From the NCBI RefSeq assembly GCF_030067675.1, contig NZ_JASJEV010000013.1, forward strand, positions 29,486 to 93,485: DNA of 64,000 bases, in the 5' to 3' direction. A program made the translations under genes and the position numbers. This document shows positions 1-9,246 of this stretch, piece by piece (positions within the stretch are counted from its first letter, which is position 1; each line of letters opens with the position of its first letter). The stretch comes from Chelatococcus albus. Its GTDB lineage: Bacteria > Pseudomonadota > Alphaproteobacteria > Rhizobiales > Beijerinckiaceae. The notes beneath the pieces are model-generated. The model worked only from the letters and a program-made list of their open reading frames with translations, searched no databases and was not told where the DNA came from.

Positions 1-1
1 C

Positions 2-838
2 GTGCAGAACGGCACCGTGGAGATGTGCCATTCGGCGCCCTATTTCTACGTGGGCAAGGATCCGGCCTTCGCCTTCGGCACGGCCGTGCCCTTCGGCCTC
101 AACACGCGCCAGCAGAACGCCTGGTTCAACCACGGCGACGGCATGACGCTGCTCAACGAACTCTACAGCAGGTTCGGCGCCTACGGCCTGCCCGGCGGCA
201 ACACCACGGCCCAGATGGGTGGCTGGTTCCGCAAGGAGATCAAGACCGTCGACGACCTGAAGGGCCTCAAGATGCGCATCGGCGGCCTCGGCGGCCAGGT
301 GCTGGCGAAGCTCGGCGTCGTGCCGCAGCAGATCGCCGGCGGCGACATCTATCCGGCGCTGGAGAAGGGCACGATCGACGCTGCCGAATGGGCCGGACCC
401 TACGACGACGAGAAGCTCGGCTTCGTCAAGGTCGCGCCCTACTACTACTATCCGGGCTGGTGGGAAGGCGGCGCCTCCATCCACTTCTTCATCAACAGGC
501 AGAAGTGGGAGGAGCTGCCCAAGCACTACAAGGCCATTCTGGCGCAGGCTGCCGCCTTCACCAACAACGACATGGCGGAGAAGTACGACGCCAGGAACCC
601 GGCGGCGCTGAAGCGCCTCGTGGCCGGCGGCGCGCAGCTCAGGCCCTTCTCGCAGGAGATCATGGAGGCCTCCTTCAAGACGACCATCGAGCTCTTCGAC
701 GAGATCAGCGCGAAGAACGAGACCTTCAAGAAGATCTACGATTCAATGAAGGCCTTCCGCAACGACGAATATCTGTGGTGGCAGGTGTGTGAATACACCT
801 ACGACAACTTCATGATCCGGACCCGCACGCGCGGCTGA
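2..838 (+). CDS. TRAP transporter substrate-binding protein, TakP/DctP family (5' end outside window)
   Basis: This is the C-terminal 278 residues of a periplasmic binding protein of a tripartite ATP-independent periplasmic (TRAP) transporter. The reading frame is open at the window edge, so the apparent GTG at base 2 is internal. It carries the family blocks MGGWFRKEIK, RIGGLGGQVL, GVVPQQIAGGDIYPALEKGT and AAEWAGPYDDEKLGF. From memory these match the TakP branch, which binds 2-oxo acids such as pyruvate together with a sodium ion; the Glu-Trp pair is at the expected site. It converges on dctM and dctQ, which probably supply its membrane subunits. It is a close paralogue of the binding protein at 36680-37777. 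Ligand is inferred from family only. Confidence 0.9.
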   Translation: MQNGTVEMCHSAPYFYVGKDPAFAFGTAVPFGLNTRQQNAWFNHGDGMTLLNELYSRFGAYGLPGGNTTAQMGGWFRKEIKTVDDLKGLKMRIGGLGGQVLAKLGVVPQQIAGGDIYPALEKGTIDAAEWAGPYDDEKLGFVKVAPYYYYPGWWEGGASIHFFINRQKWEELPKHYKAILAQAAAFTNNDMAEKYDARNPAALKRLVAGGAQLRPFSQEIMEASFKTTIELFDEISAKNETFKKIYDSMKAFRNDEYLWWQVCEYTYDNFMIRTRTRG

Positions 839-856
839 CGCTGCCGTTCCCGCACC

Positions 857-904
857 AAACAGGAAGGCCCCCTGGAGCTTGAGCTCCAGGGGGCCTTCCT
901 GTTT
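857..904. terminator. Bidirectional terminator hairpin between convergent TRAP genes
   Basis: A 23-bp perfect inverted repeat occupies 857-879 and 882-904, with only two bases between the arms. The outer pairs are A/T (AAACAGG...CCTGTTT), so each strand gives a GC-rich stem ending in a short T run. It sits 19 bases after the binding-protein stop and 47 bases beyond the dctM stop, and is therefore placed to stop transcription from both sides. Confidence 0.9.
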
Positions 905-950
905 GGCAGTGGCTTCTCTCGGGGGCGGCCGCTCCTCCCGGGTCACGGCC

Positions 951-2780
951 TCACTGGATCTTGGGCGGGGCGAGATCGAGCGGCGGGGCGATGCTGTCGA
1001 GACCGGGCGTGAGCTGCTGGAGCTGCTGCTCGATCTGCTTCTGGTCCATCTGTGGCCCGGTCGATTTGTAGTGCATTACCATCTGCGGGAAGAGGATGAC
1101 GAGCGCCACCATGATGCACTGGATGACGACGAAGGGCACGGCGCCCCAGTAGATCTGGCCGGTGGTCACCGGCTCCATCGTCTTGCCCGTCACGCGGTCG
1201 ACGTACGGAAGCTTCGGCGCCACCGAACGCAGGAAGAAGAGGGCGAAGCCGAAGGGCGGATGCATGAAGCTCGTCTGCATGTTCACGCCAAGCATGACGC
1301 CGAACCAGATGAGGTCGATGCCGATGCGCTCCGCCGCCGGCCCGATGAGCGGGATGGCGATGAAGGCGAGCTCGAAGAAGTCGAGGAAGAAGGCGAGGAC
1401 AAAGATGAGCACGTTGACGAAGGCGAGGAAGCCCGTCTGCCCGCCCGGCAGCGAAACGAGTAGTTCCTCCACCCACTTGTGCCCGTCGACCCCGTAGAAA
1501 GTGAGCGAGAAGACGCGCGCGCCCACCAGGATGAAGAGCACGAAGGCCGAGAGCTTGGCCGTCGCTTCCGTCGCCTGGCGCACGAGGTCGAAGCGCAGGC
1601 GGCCCTTCATGATGGCGAGCAGGATTGCCCCCGTCGCGCCCATGGCACCGCCCTCGGTCGGCGTCGCGACGCCGATGAAGATGGTGCCGAGCACGAGGAA
1701 GATGAGGCCGAGCGGCGGCACCATGACGAAGGTGACCTGCTCGGCGATGCGCGAGATGAGGCGGAAGCCCGTGAAACGCTCGATGGCGCCCGCCACGAGC
1801 GCATAGAGCGTGCCGGCGATGAGCGCCTCGGCGAGGAGCGCGGTGCGTGCCCAGCCGGCGTTCTTGAGCATCACGTAGGCGACGGCGAACGCCACCGCGA
1901 CGAGGGCCGTGAGCACGAGGCGCCTGGCACCGAGGAGGCGGTTGAAGAGCGCCGACAGGAACGACACCACGACCGCCACCGACATCGTCAGGATGACGAA
2001 GTCGGCGCCGGCGCGGATCGTCGTCTGCCTCATCACGTAGATGGCGACGGCCGCGGAGAAGGCAACGAGCACGCCGAGCTGCCAGACGCCGCGCGCGCCG
2101 CTCGGCTCGCGGAAGCCGATGGCGTCGACCGGCAGGCCAGGCGCGGCCTTCGGATTGAAGATCGAAACGAGGAAGACGTAGCCGGCGTAGAGGCCCGCGA
2201 GCACGAGGCCGGGAACGAAGGCGCCCTCGTACATGTCGCCCACCGAGCGGCCGAGCTGATCGGCCATGACGATGAGGACGAGCGAGGGCGGGACGATCTG
2301 GGCGAGCGTGCCCGATGCGGCGATGACGCCCGAGGCGAGCCGGCGATCATAGCCGTAGCGCAGCATGATGGGCAGCGAGATGAGGCCCATCGAGATCACC
2401 GAGGCGGCGACGACGCCGGTGGTCGCCGCGAGGAGCGCGCCGACGAAGATGACGGCATAGGCAAGGCCGCCGCGGATCGTGCCGAACAGCTGGCCGATGG
2501 TGTCGAGCAGGTCCTCCGCCATGCCGGATCGTTCGAGGATCAGGCCCATGAAGGTGAAGAACGGAATGGCCAGCAGCACGTCGTTGTTCATCGTGCCGTA
2601 GATGCGTTCCGGCAGGGCCTGCAGGAAATCAGGGCGGAACAGGCCGAGCTCGATGCCGAGGAGGCCGAAGATGAGGCCGTTGGCGGCGAGCGCGAAGGCG
2701 ACCGGATAGCCGAGCAGCAGGAAGACGACGAGCGCCGCGAACATGATCGGCGCCATGTTGTGGATGATAAACCCAGCCAT
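951..2780 (-). CDS. dctM: TRAP transporter large permease (DctM family)
   Basis: The predicted 609-residue protein is the large membrane subunit of a TRAP transporter, which carries the sodium-coupled transport path. It is hydrophobic almost throughout, with family segments such as FFTFMGLILERSGMAEDLLD near residue 75 and the late block GVNMQTSFMHPPFGFALFFL. At 609 residues it is longer than the usual 430 or so of DctM; the extra length is a set of additional membrane segments in the middle (about residues 230-330), as in the long form found with TakP-type binding proteins. ATG start with GGAGC upstream. It follows dctQ by 36 bases on the same strand and most likely works with the binding protein that ends at 838. 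Confidence 0.93.
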   Translation of the reverse strand: MAGFIIHNMAPIMFAALVVFLLLGYPVAFALAANGLIFGLLGIELGLFRPDFLQALPERIYGTMNNDVLLAIPFFTFMGLILERSGMAEDLLDTIGQLFGTIRGGLAYAVIFVGALLAATTGVVAASVISMGLISLPIMLRYGYDRRLASGVIAASGTLAQIVPPSLVLIVMADQLGRSVGDMYEGAFVPGLVLAGLYAGYVFLVSIFNPKAAPGLPVDAIGFREPSGARGVWQLGVLVAFSAAVAIYVMRQTTIRAGADFVILTMSVAVVVSFLSALFNRLLGARRLVLTALVAVAFAVAYVMLKNAGWARTALLAEALIAGTLYALVAGAIERFTGFRLISRIAEQVTFVMVPPLGLIFLVLGTIFIGVATPTEGGAMGATGAILLAIMKGRLRFDLVRQATEATAKLSAFVLFILVGARVFSLTFYGVDGHKWVEELLVSLPGGQTGFLAFVNVLIFVLAFFLDFFELAFIAIPLIGPAAERIGIDLIWFGVMLGVNMQTSFMHPPFGFALFFLRSVAPKLPYVDRVTGKTMEPVTTGQIYWGAVPFVVIQCIMVALVILFPQMVMHYKSTGPQMDQKQIEQQLQQLTPGLDSIAPPLDLAPPKIQ

Positions 2781-2816
2781 GGGGCGAGCTCCGGGGCAGA
2801 TATCGGTCGCGAGGGG

Positions 2817-3419
2817 TCAGGCGATGGGGGCGTCGTTGCCGGCCTGCTGCAGCAGGCGTTCGGCCTCCGCCTCGGCCGCGGCGCCATGGCCGCCGCCGCC
2901 CGCATGCGGGTCTTCCATGTCGCCGCGGATGATCGCGATGCGCTTGATGAGCTCGGAGATGGCCTGGACGAAGAGAAGGACGAAGCCGATCGGAATGAGG
3001 AACTTCGACGGCCACTGGGCAAGGCCGCCGGCATTGAGCGACTGCTCGTTGATCAGGAAGGAGCGCTGCGCGAAGGGCAGCGAGGTGATGATCATCACGA
3101 GCGTGAACGGGAGCAGAAAGACCACGGTGCCGAAGACATCGATGAAGTCGCGCGCGCGCTTCGAGAAGCGGCTGTTCACGATGTCGATGCGGATGTGCTC
3201 GTTGTTGAGCAGCGTCCACGGCGAGCACAGCAGGAACACCGCGCCGAAGAGCACCCACTGCAGTTCGAGCCAGGCGTTCGACGACACGTCGAAGAGCTTG
3301 CGGATGATGGCGTTGACCGTCGAGACGACAACGGCCGCCAGAATGAGCCAGGCGACCCAGCGGCCGATGCGGCCGTTGATCGCGTCGATGGCGCGACTGA
3401 TGGAGAGAAACAGGGTCAC
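2817..3419 (-). CDS. dctQ: TRAP transporter small permease (DctQ family)
   Basis: A 200-residue small membrane subunit of the TRAP transporter. Four hydrophobic segments are visible (around residues 20-40, 55-75, 95-120 and 145-165), with the family feature WLELQWVLFGAVFLLCSPWT in the middle. It starts with GTG behind a good GAGGGGAA ribosome-binding site. The tail beyond residue 170 is charged and rich in Ala/Glu and probably cytoplasmic. It is the first gene of a dctQ-dctM pair; the 284 bases upstream to the next gene (3420-3703) hold GC-rich sequence in which I see no further gene. Confidence 0.92.
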   Translation of the reverse strand: MTLFLSISRAIDAINGRIGRWVAWLILAAVVVSTVNAIIRKLFDVSSNAWLELQWVLFGAVFLLCSPWTLLNNEHIRIDIVNSRFSKRARDFIDVFGTVVFLLPFTLVMIITSLPFAQRSFLINEQSLNAGGLAQWPSKFLIPIGFVLLFVQAISELIKRIAIIRGDMEDPHAGGGGHGAAAEAEAERLLQQAGNDAPIA

Positions 3420-3703
3420 CGGACTTCCCCTCGTGCGTTCCGTGGGCCCCTCTTTGGAGGCTTGCTCTGGAAGTGGCCGGGCGCCGGCGGGTTCCCGCCC
3501 GTCGCGCCCACCCCATGGCGGGTCCTAGCCCAATGGCCACCGCGACACAAGGCGAACGTTCAACAGGGCTGACCTGTCCAAAAGTTTCGAAACGGCGCGC
3601 CGGCCCGTCGCGATCCTTCTGCGGGCGCCGCCAGCGGGGCGCTTCCTCGCATTCCGGATGCGGAAGGTGCGCCCGGTCTTGCCGCATGACGCCGGGCGCC
3701 GCA

Positions 3704-4897
3704 TCAGCGCGGCGCGCGCCTCGCGGCGAGGCCGAAGCGGTGCGCCGCATAGCCGGCGAGCACGCAGGCGAGCATGAGGCCGACGAGCGCGAGCGGCCAG
3801 CGTGTGACCGCGGCGCCCGCGACGACGGAGGTGACGGCGCCGAGGCCGAGTTGCAGTGCCCCGGCGACGCCCGCGCTCGTGCCGGCCGCCTCCGGCCGCA
3901 CCGACAGGGCGGCCGCCGTCGCGCCGGGCAGGGTGAGGCCGTTGCCGACGGCGGTGACCGAGAGGGGAATGAAGAGCGTGGCCGGCGTCCACGCCCAGGT
4001 CGTCGCGACGACGGCCTCGGCCGCGACGGCGAGCACCGAGAGCAGCGTGCCGATGGTGACCATGCGGTCCGTGCCGAGGCGCAGCGCATAGCGGCCGGAG
4101 ATGAAGTTGCCGAGCATGTAGCCGCCGGCATTGACGACGAAATAGGCGCCGTAGACGTCGGCCGGCTGGCCCATCACCGCGACCACGATGTGCGGCGCGC
4201 CCGCCACGAAGGCGAAGAAGGCGGCCGAGGTGAAGGCCATGGCGAGCGCATAGCCGAGGAAGGCGCGATCGCCGACGAGGAGGGGGAAGGCCCGCAGCAT
4301 GTCCGCGAATTTTGCCGCCGCCCCGTTGCGCGGGGCGGTCTCGCTCAGGGCGGCGAGGGTGAAGAGGCCGGCGGCGACGCCCAGCATCGCCTTGGCGCCG
4401 AAGATCCAGCGCCAGCCGAAACGCTCGTCGATGAGGCCGCCGACGAAGGGGGCCACCATCGGCGCGACGACCATGACCATGGTCAGGTAGCCGAGCCGGC
4501 TCGCCGCCTCGTCGCGACCTGATGTGTCGCGCACGATGGCGCGGGCGAGGGAGAAGGCGGTGCCCGCCCCCGCCGCCTGCACGACCCGCGCGCCGAGGAG
4601 CGCCGGTGTCGTCATGGCGAAGGCTCCGCCGAGCGACCCGAGCGTGAAGAGCACAATCCCGGCGAGCACACAGGGCCGCCGGCCGATCCGGTCGGAAATC
4701 GGGCCAACAACGAACTGCGTGACCGCCACGGCGAGGAGATAGAGCCCCAGCGTGAGCTGGATGGTGGCGTAGTCGGTCGCGAAGGCGCGCGACAGGGCTG
4801 GCGTCGAGGGCGCGAGGACGTTGAGCGCGAAGGGCTGCAGCGCCGAGATGGCGACGAGCACGGCAAGGCCGGGGCGGGCGGCTGCGGAAGGGGTCAC
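3704..4897 (-). CDS. MFS efflux transporter, Bcr/CflA-like drug:proton antiporter
   Basis: A 397-residue major facilitator protein with about 12 hydrophobic segments. The loop after the second membrane segment has the family form GPISDRIGRRPCVLAG, and the N-terminal half has the export-type arginine/glycine pattern of motif C (RVVQAAGAGTAFSLARAIVR), which points to drug or metabolite export through the inner membrane. The GTG start overlaps the stop of the upstream EamA gene as GTGA (4894-4897), so the two are probably translated together. The exported compound is unknown. Confidence 0.88.
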   Translation of the reverse strand: MTPSAAARPGLAVLVAISALQPFALNVLAPSTPALSRAFATDYATIQLTLGLYLLAVAVTQFVVGPISDRIGRRPCVLAGIVLFTLGSLGGAFAMTTPALLGARVVQAAGAGTAFSLARAIVRDTSGRDEAASRLGYLTMVMVVAPMVAPFVGGLIDERFGWRWIFGAKAMLGVAAGLFTLAALSETAPRNGAAAKFADMLRAFPLLVGDRAFLGYALAMAFTSAAFFAFVAGAPHIVVAVMGQPADVYGAYFVVNAGGYMLGNFISGRYALRLGTDRMVTIGTLLSVLAVAAEAVVATTWAWTPATLFIPLSVTAVGNGLTLPGATAAALSVRPEAAGTSAGVAGALQLGLGAVTSVVAGAAVTRWPLALVGLMLACVLAGYAAHRFGLAARRAPR

Positions 4898-5826
4898 GGC
4901 CGGGCCTCGCCGCTCGGGGCCGCGACGGCGGCCAGCGGCGCGACCGCCGCCCGGGCGCGCGCACGCTCGCGATGGATGGTGTAAAGGCCGCTCGCGATGA
5001 TCAGCAGCGTGCCGGCGATGGTGGTCAGGCCCGGCAGGTCGCCCCCGACGAGATAGCCGAGCGCCGTCGCCCAGACGATGATGCTGTATCGGAAGGAGGA
5101 CACGAGGGCGACATCGCTGTTCCGGCAGGCCACCACGATGCAGTAGTTGCCGATGGAGACGACGACGGCGGCACCGGCGAGCAGCTGCGCCTCACGCAGG
5201 CCGATCGGCCGCCAGGAGGCAAACCCCTCGCTCGCCCCCGCAGCGAAGCCGAGGACCATGACCGCGACCGTCGTGGCGAGCATCACCAGGAGGGAGGGAA
5301 CCTCCGGACTGATCCTCCGCGTCACCAGATCGCGGGTCGCCGCGAGGACCGCCGCAAGCACGGCGACCGCCGACCAGAGGTCGAAGCCGGAGGTCGCAGG
5401 TCGGATGACGACCAGGACACCGGCGAAGCCGACGAGGATCGCTCCCCAGCGGCGCCAGCCGACCACCTCCATCCCGCTCACCGCCACGATCAGCGTCATG
5501 ATCAGAGGGGTACCCTGCAGGATTGCGGTGATGTTGGCGAGCGGCAGGTGGGCGAGCGCGGTTATGAAGGTGAAGGCCGTGCCCGTTTCGAGCAGGGCCC
5601 GCAGGCCGACCGCCGGCTGCGCGACCCGCGGCAGGTGCCGCAACTGGCCGAACGCGGCGGCAAGCGTCAATGCCGCCAGCACGGCGAAGACACCGCGAAT
5701 GGCGACGATCTGGCTGGTCGCGTGGGCGCCGGCGACGAGTTTCACCAGCATGTCGTTGGTGATGAAGCACGCCATCGCGGCGAGCATGGCCAGTATGCCG
5801 CGCCGGTTGTCGGCTGCCGATGCCAC
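4894..5826 (-). CDS. DMT superfamily transporter, EamA family
   Basis: A 310-residue protein with ten hydrophobic segments arranged as two EamA repeats (about residues 10-140 and 155-285), the pattern of drug/metabolite exporters in the inner membrane. It starts with GTG, six bases after AGGAGA. It overlaps the following MFS gene by four bases and lies 63 bases downstream of the flavin oxidase, so the three genes probably form one transcription unit. A role in metabolite export linked to the oxidase is possible but not shown by the sequence. Confidence 0.87.
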   Translation of the reverse strand: MASAADNRRGILAMLAAMACFITNDMLVKLVAGAHATSQIVAIRGVFAVLAALTLAAAFGQLRHLPRVAQPAVGLRALLETGTAFTFITALAHLPLANITAILQGTPLIMTLIVAVSGMEVVGWRRWGAILVGFAGVLVVIRPATSGFDLWSAVAVLAAVLAATRDLVTRRISPEVPSLLVMLATTVAVMVLGFAAGASEGFASWRPIGLREAQLLAGAAVVVSIGNYCIVVACRNSDVALVSSFRYSIIVWATALGYLVGGDLPGLTTIAGTLLIIASGLYTIHRERARARAAVAPLAAVAAPSGEARP

Positions 5827-5889
5827 GGAAAATCTCCTGTGCGCCCGATGGCGCGCGAAAGGCCCTTTGAATTGCGGCGATATCGAAAC

Positions 5890-7038
5890 TCAGGCGGTCG
5901 CCGTCAAACGCTCCAGCGCAAACAGGGACAGATCGAAGGCCGGTCGACGGTCCATGGCGAGGTCCGCAAGCACCTCGCCGACGACGCTCGCGAACTTGAA
6001 GCCGTGCCCCGAACAGGGCGAGGCCACGATCACCTGCGGCAGGTCCGGCAGCCTGTCGATGATGAAATGCTCGTCCGGGGTGTTTGTGAACAGGCAGGCC
6101 TTCAGGGCGAGCACGGGGCCGTCAGCCGCGGGGAAGAAGCGCCGGACGCCGTCGCGCAGAACCGCCTCGTCGCGCGCCGTCGGCTCGCGCGACAGCGTGT
6201 CGGCATGACCCGTCTCGTGCAGGTGGTGGTACAGTCCGATCTTGAAGCCCGGGATGCCCCACTGCGGGAAGACATAGAAGTGGCCGGCGGCATCCGAGAG
6301 GATGCCGACCGGAAACCGCTCCAGCGCGAAGAGGCTCGGATCGCTCGTGCGGAACCAGCCGAGCACCTGCCGCTCGGGAACCACCTGCGCGGCGAGGGAG
6401 GGCACGAAGTCGCCGATCCAGGCGCCGGCGGAGAGGACGAGGCGGCCCGCCTCGTAAACGCCCCGCTCGGTCGTTACCCGCACGCCCGTCGCCGTCGGCT
6501 CCCAAGCCAGGACCTTCTCGCGTGCCCGGATGTCGGCGCCCGCCGCGATCGCCATGGAGACATGGGCGAGGATGGAGCGCTCGGAGGCGACGAAGCCCGC
6601 GTCCGCCTGGTAGACGGCAATGTGGTCCTCGGCGAGCCGCCAGCCCGGGAAGCGCCGGGCGACCTCGCCGGCCGTCAGCACGTCGTGCGCAAGGCCGTGC
6701 TCCCGGCAGGAGGCGAGGGACCCCTGCACCACGCGGCTGTTCTCCGGGCCGGCGTCGAGCCCGCCCGTGACGAAGAGGAGTTGTTCGCCCCACGCCCGCT
6801 CGGCCTCCCGCCACAGCGCATAGGCACGATCGAGCAGGGGGACGTAGCGCGGATTCTCGAAATAGGCGCGGCGGATGATGCGGTTGTGGCCGTGGGAGGA
6901 GCCCATGCCGTGGCCGATGTCGAAACGCTCGAGCCCGAGGACGCGCTGGCCTCGCCTGGCGAGCTGCCAGGCCGTCGTCGATCCCATGCCGCCGATGCCG
7001 ACGACAATGACGTCGTAGGTGCCTTGGCCCGCCGCCAC
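5890..7038 (-). CDS. FAD-dependent amino-acid oxidase, SolA / monomeric sarcosine oxidase family
   Basis: A 382-residue DAO-fold flavoprotein. The N-terminal dinucleotide-binding motif is VIVVGIGGMGSTTAWQLARR, followed by the family block GSSHGHNRIIRRAYFENP; near the C-terminus CSGHGFKFASVVGE carries the second FAD contact. In monomeric sarcosine oxidase and N-methyltryptophan oxidase a Cys near residue 310 holds the flavin covalently; here ALKACLFTNTPDEHFIID has it (about residue 311). These enzymes oxidise N-methyl amino acids to the free amino acid, formaldehyde and hydrogen peroxide. I chose the GTG at 7038 because GGGAGG lies just upstream; a longer open frame to 7101 adds unrelated residues. 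Substrate is unknown. Confidence 0.87.
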   Translation of the reverse strand: MAAGQGTYDVIVVGIGGMGSTTAWQLARRGQRVLGLERFDIGHGMGSSHGHNRIIRRAYFENPRYVPLLDRAYALWREAERAWGEQLLFVTGGLDAGPENSRVVQGSLASCREHGLAHDVLTAGEVARRFPGWRLAEDHIAVYQADAGFVASERSILAHVSMAIAAGADIRAREKVLAWEPTATGVRVTTERGVYEAGRLVLSAGAWIGDFVPSLAAQVVPERQVLGWFRTSDPSLFALERFPVGILSDAAGHFYVFPQWGIPGFKIGLYHHLHETGHADTLSREPTARDEAVLRDGVRRFFPAADGPVLALKACLFTNTPDEHFIIDRLPDLPQVIVASPCSGHGFKFASVVGEVLADLAMDRRPAFDLSLFALERLTATA

Positions 7039-7216
7039 GCTGCCCTCCCGTCGATTCTTTCTTGCATGGCCGTTCGGCCCGGCCGCGCAGGGTAGGGGCA
7101 TTCGTGCGGGCCGTCGAGGCGGGGAAGCAGGGCGGGCTCCGCGCGCGCGGCAGTGCAGGGATGCAGGTGCGGCAGGGCGCGGCCGTCGCCGCGAGGCAAT
7201 GTTGCGGAGCGCGGCG

Positions 7217-8254
7217 TCAGCCGCCGGTGACGCTCATGTGGCGGCCCACCGCCGGGCGCGCGTGGCGCCGGTCGATGACGAAGTCGTGGCCTTTGGGCTT
7301 TCGCGCTATGGCGCGCTCGATGGCGGCTTCGAGGGGCGCGTCGCTCTCGCTTGCGCGCAGCGGCGCGCGCAGGTCGGCCGCGTCCTCCTGGCCGAGGCAC
7401 ATGTAGAGCGTGCCCGTGCAGGTGACGCGCACCCGATTGCAGCTCTCGCAGAAATTATGCGTCATCGGCGTGATGAAGCCGAGCCGCCCACCCGTCTCGC
7501 GCACGCGCACATAGCGGGCAGGCCCGCCCGTGCGGTAGTCGATCTCGTCGAGCGTATAGCGCTCCATGAGGCGCGCCTTGACGAGCGACAGCGGCAGGAA
7601 CTGGTCGACGCGGGCGGGCTCGATCTCGCCCAGCGGCATCACCTCGATGAGCGTCAGGTCCATGCCCCGTCCATGGGACCAGTCGATCAGGCGGGGGATT
7701 TCGTCCTCGTTGACGCCCTTGAGCGCCACGGCATTGATCTTGACGGCGAGTCCCGCAGCCTGGGCGGCGTCGATGCCGGCCATGACCTTGCCGAGATCGC
7801 CCCAGCGCGTGGTGGCGCGGAACTTCGCGGCATCGAGGGTGTCGAGCGAAACGTTGACGCGCCGGACGCCGCAATCGGCCAGTTCCGTGGCGTAGCGGGC
7901 CAGCTGGGAACCGTTGGTTGTCACCGTGAGCTCGTCGAGCGCCCCGCTCGCGAGGTGGCGCGACAGCGAACGGAAGAGATGCATGATGTCGCGGCGCACG
8001 AGCGGTTCGCCGCCGGTGATGCGCAGCTTGCGCACGCCGCGCCCGACGAAGACGCTGCACAGCCGGTCGAGCTCCTCGAGCGTCAGAAGGTCGCGCTTCG
8101 GCAGGAAGTGCATGTCCTCGGCCATGCAGTAGACGCAGCGGAAATCGCAGCGGTCCGTCACCGAGACACGCAAATAGGTGATGGTCCGCCCGAACGGGTC
8201 GATCAGCGGACGATCCGCGGTCTCCTGCATAAGGGCGAGGGCACCCTGGGCCAC
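7217..8254 (-). CDS. moaA: GTP 3',8-cyclase MoaA (molybdenum cofactor biosynthesis)
   Basis: MoaA is the radical-SAM enzyme that starts molybdopterin synthesis by rearranging GTP. The 345-residue product has both iron-sulfur sites: the N-terminal CDFRCVYC (Cys 36, 40 and 43, C-x3-C-x2-C) and the C-terminal [18 protein letters not shown] (C-x2-C-x13-C). It ends in Gly-Gly, the catalytic tail of the family. The GTG at 8254 is preferred because GGAG lies eight bases upstream; the ATG at 8230 has no such site. The gene stands alone, divergent from the DUF971 gene, and a candidate molybdate-type palindrome lies between the two. Confidence 0.97.
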   Translation of the reverse strand: MAQGALALMQETADRPLIDPFGRTITYLRVSVTDRCDFRCVYCMAEDMHFLPKRDLLTLEELDRLCSVFVGRGVRKLRITGGEPLVRRDIMHLFRSLSRHLASGALDELTVTTNGSQLARYATELADCGVRRVNVSLDTLDAAKFRATTRWGDLGKVMAGIDAAQAAGLAVKINAVALKGVNEDEIPRLIDWSHGRGMDLTLIEVMPLGEIEPARVDQFLPLSLVKARLMERYTLDEIDYRTGGPARYVRVRETGGRLGFITPMTHNFCESCNRVRVTCTGTLYMCLGQEDAADLRAPLRASESDAPLEAAIERAIARKPKGHDFVIDRRHARPAVGRHMSVTGG

Positions 8255-8298
8255 GAGGCTTACTCCACAGCCGTCGGTTTCTCGGCGCGACCAGCGGC

Positions 8299-8322
8299 CG
8301 CTATATGTGGTCAGATATAATT
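8299..8322. promoter_or_regulatory. Candidate Mo-box / promoter between moaA and the DUF971 gene
   Basis: The sequence CGCTATAT, eight bases, ATATAATT is an imperfect palindrome in an otherwise GC-rich gap. It resembles the ModE/MopA operator of proteobacteria (CGTTATAT, spacer, ATATAACG). A perfect TATAAT (8316-8321) on the plus strand and TATAGC on the minus strand both fall in it, so it may serve as the promoter region for both genes. Finding it upstream of a molybdenum-cofactor gene fits ModE-type control, but the outer bases of the right half match poorly. Confidence 0.35.
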
Positions 8323-8392
8323 AGGATGGTCGGCAGCCGGGTCAATTCGCAAGGCGGCATGCCGGCTGCGGCTCTTCGCCCGGGAGACAGCC

Positions 8393-8767
8393 ATGGAAGC
8401 GAGGCATTGGCCGGTGGAGATCAGGCTCGGCAAGGATCGCCGGACCTTGAGCGTGGCCTTCGATGACGGCTCGCGCTTCGATCTCGCCGCCGAATATCTG
8501 CGCGTGCTCAGCCCTTCCGCCGAGGTGCAGGGCCACGGGCCGAGCCAGCGCAAGACCATTGCCGGCAAGCGCAACGTGGAGATCATCGGCGTCGAGCCGG
8601 TGGGCCGCTACGCCGTCAAGCTCGTCTTCGACGACCTCCACGACACCGGCATCTACACGTGGGACTACCTGCACGAGCTCGGCGCCGAACAGACGGCGAA
8701 GTGGAATGCCTATCTGGGCGAGCTCGAGGAGAAGGGCCTGTCGCGCGAGCCCGTCCGGCGACGCTGA
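8393..8767 (+). CDS. DUF971 / gamma-butyrobetaine hydroxylase-like N-terminal domain protein
   Basis: A 124-residue soluble protein consisting of a single DUF971 domain. Typical features are WPVEIRLGKDRRTLSVAFDD at the start, EYLRVLSPSAEVQGHG in the middle and the late DDLHDTGIYTWDYLHELG. Stand-alone members of this family are common in alphaproteobacteria, often near molybdenum-cofactor or iron-sulfur genes, but the biochemical role is unsettled. ATG start with GGGAG upstream. It is divergent from moaA. Confidence 0.9.
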   Translation: MEARHWPVEIRLGKDRRTLSVAFDDGSRFDLAAEYLRVLSPSAEVQGHGPSQRKTIAGKRNVEIIGVEPVGRYAVKLVFDDLHDTGIYTWDYLHELGAEQTAKWNAYLGELEEKGLSREPVRRR

Positions 8768-8814
8768 GCCACTCCGGGGCAGCGTCCCGCACGCGGCTCT
8801 CGTCCTGCGATCGG

Positions 8815-9114
8815 TCATTTCTCGAGGAGGCGGCGGCTTTCCGGAGCATCGCCCTCGGACGGACCGAGGAGGCGATCGCCGCCCTCGAACGGCGGCTGAT
8901 CCGCAACCCCAATACCGATGTCAGCCGCGTGCTGCTCGCCGCGATCTGCGGCCACCTGGGTCGGCATGACGAGGCGCGCATCCACTGGGATCAGGCGATG
9001 AAGATCAATCCGGCCTACTCCCTTGAGCAACGGCGACGAATCCTGCCCTACCGCAATCCCGCTGATTTCGAACGGATCGTCGAAGGCCTGCGCAAGGCGA
9101 GACTGGCGGATTGA
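8815..9114 (+). pseudogene. Relic of the C-terminal TPR tail of a class III adenylate cyclase-type protein
   Basis: The frame encodes about 99 residues that resemble the end of long cyclase-TPR proteins: one TPR-like helix pair (ALGRTEEAIAALERRLIRNP, then LLAAICGHLGRHDEARIHW) and then the typical closing block RRRILPYRNPADFERIVEGL. No start codon lies close to the conserved part; the open frame runs back into the DUF971 gene out of phase, and no cyclase domain is present. I therefore read it as a gene remnant rather than a working small protein. Similarity is judged from memory of the family. Confidence 0.55.
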
Positions 9115-9246
9115 GGATCAATCCGTGAGGAGATTGCGCTCGGACGCCCCCGCCGAAGCGGGCGCCGGGCGCGCTCTGGCTCGGGGCGTGTCGGGACGGT
9201 TCACGGGCCGGCGCGGGGCTGCGACGGCAGCGACCCCGGCGCAACG

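Noticed and set aside
1479..3572. A 697-residue plus-strand open frame opposite dctM and dctQ
   Set aside because: It is the antisense of clear membrane-protein genes, is made of charged low-complexity sequence, and matches no family. Long antisense frames are common at this GC content.
4972..7095. A 707-residue plus-strand open frame
   Set aside because: It covers the antisense of the EamA transporter and the flavin oxidase, with Arg/Asp/Gly-rich sequence and no motif.
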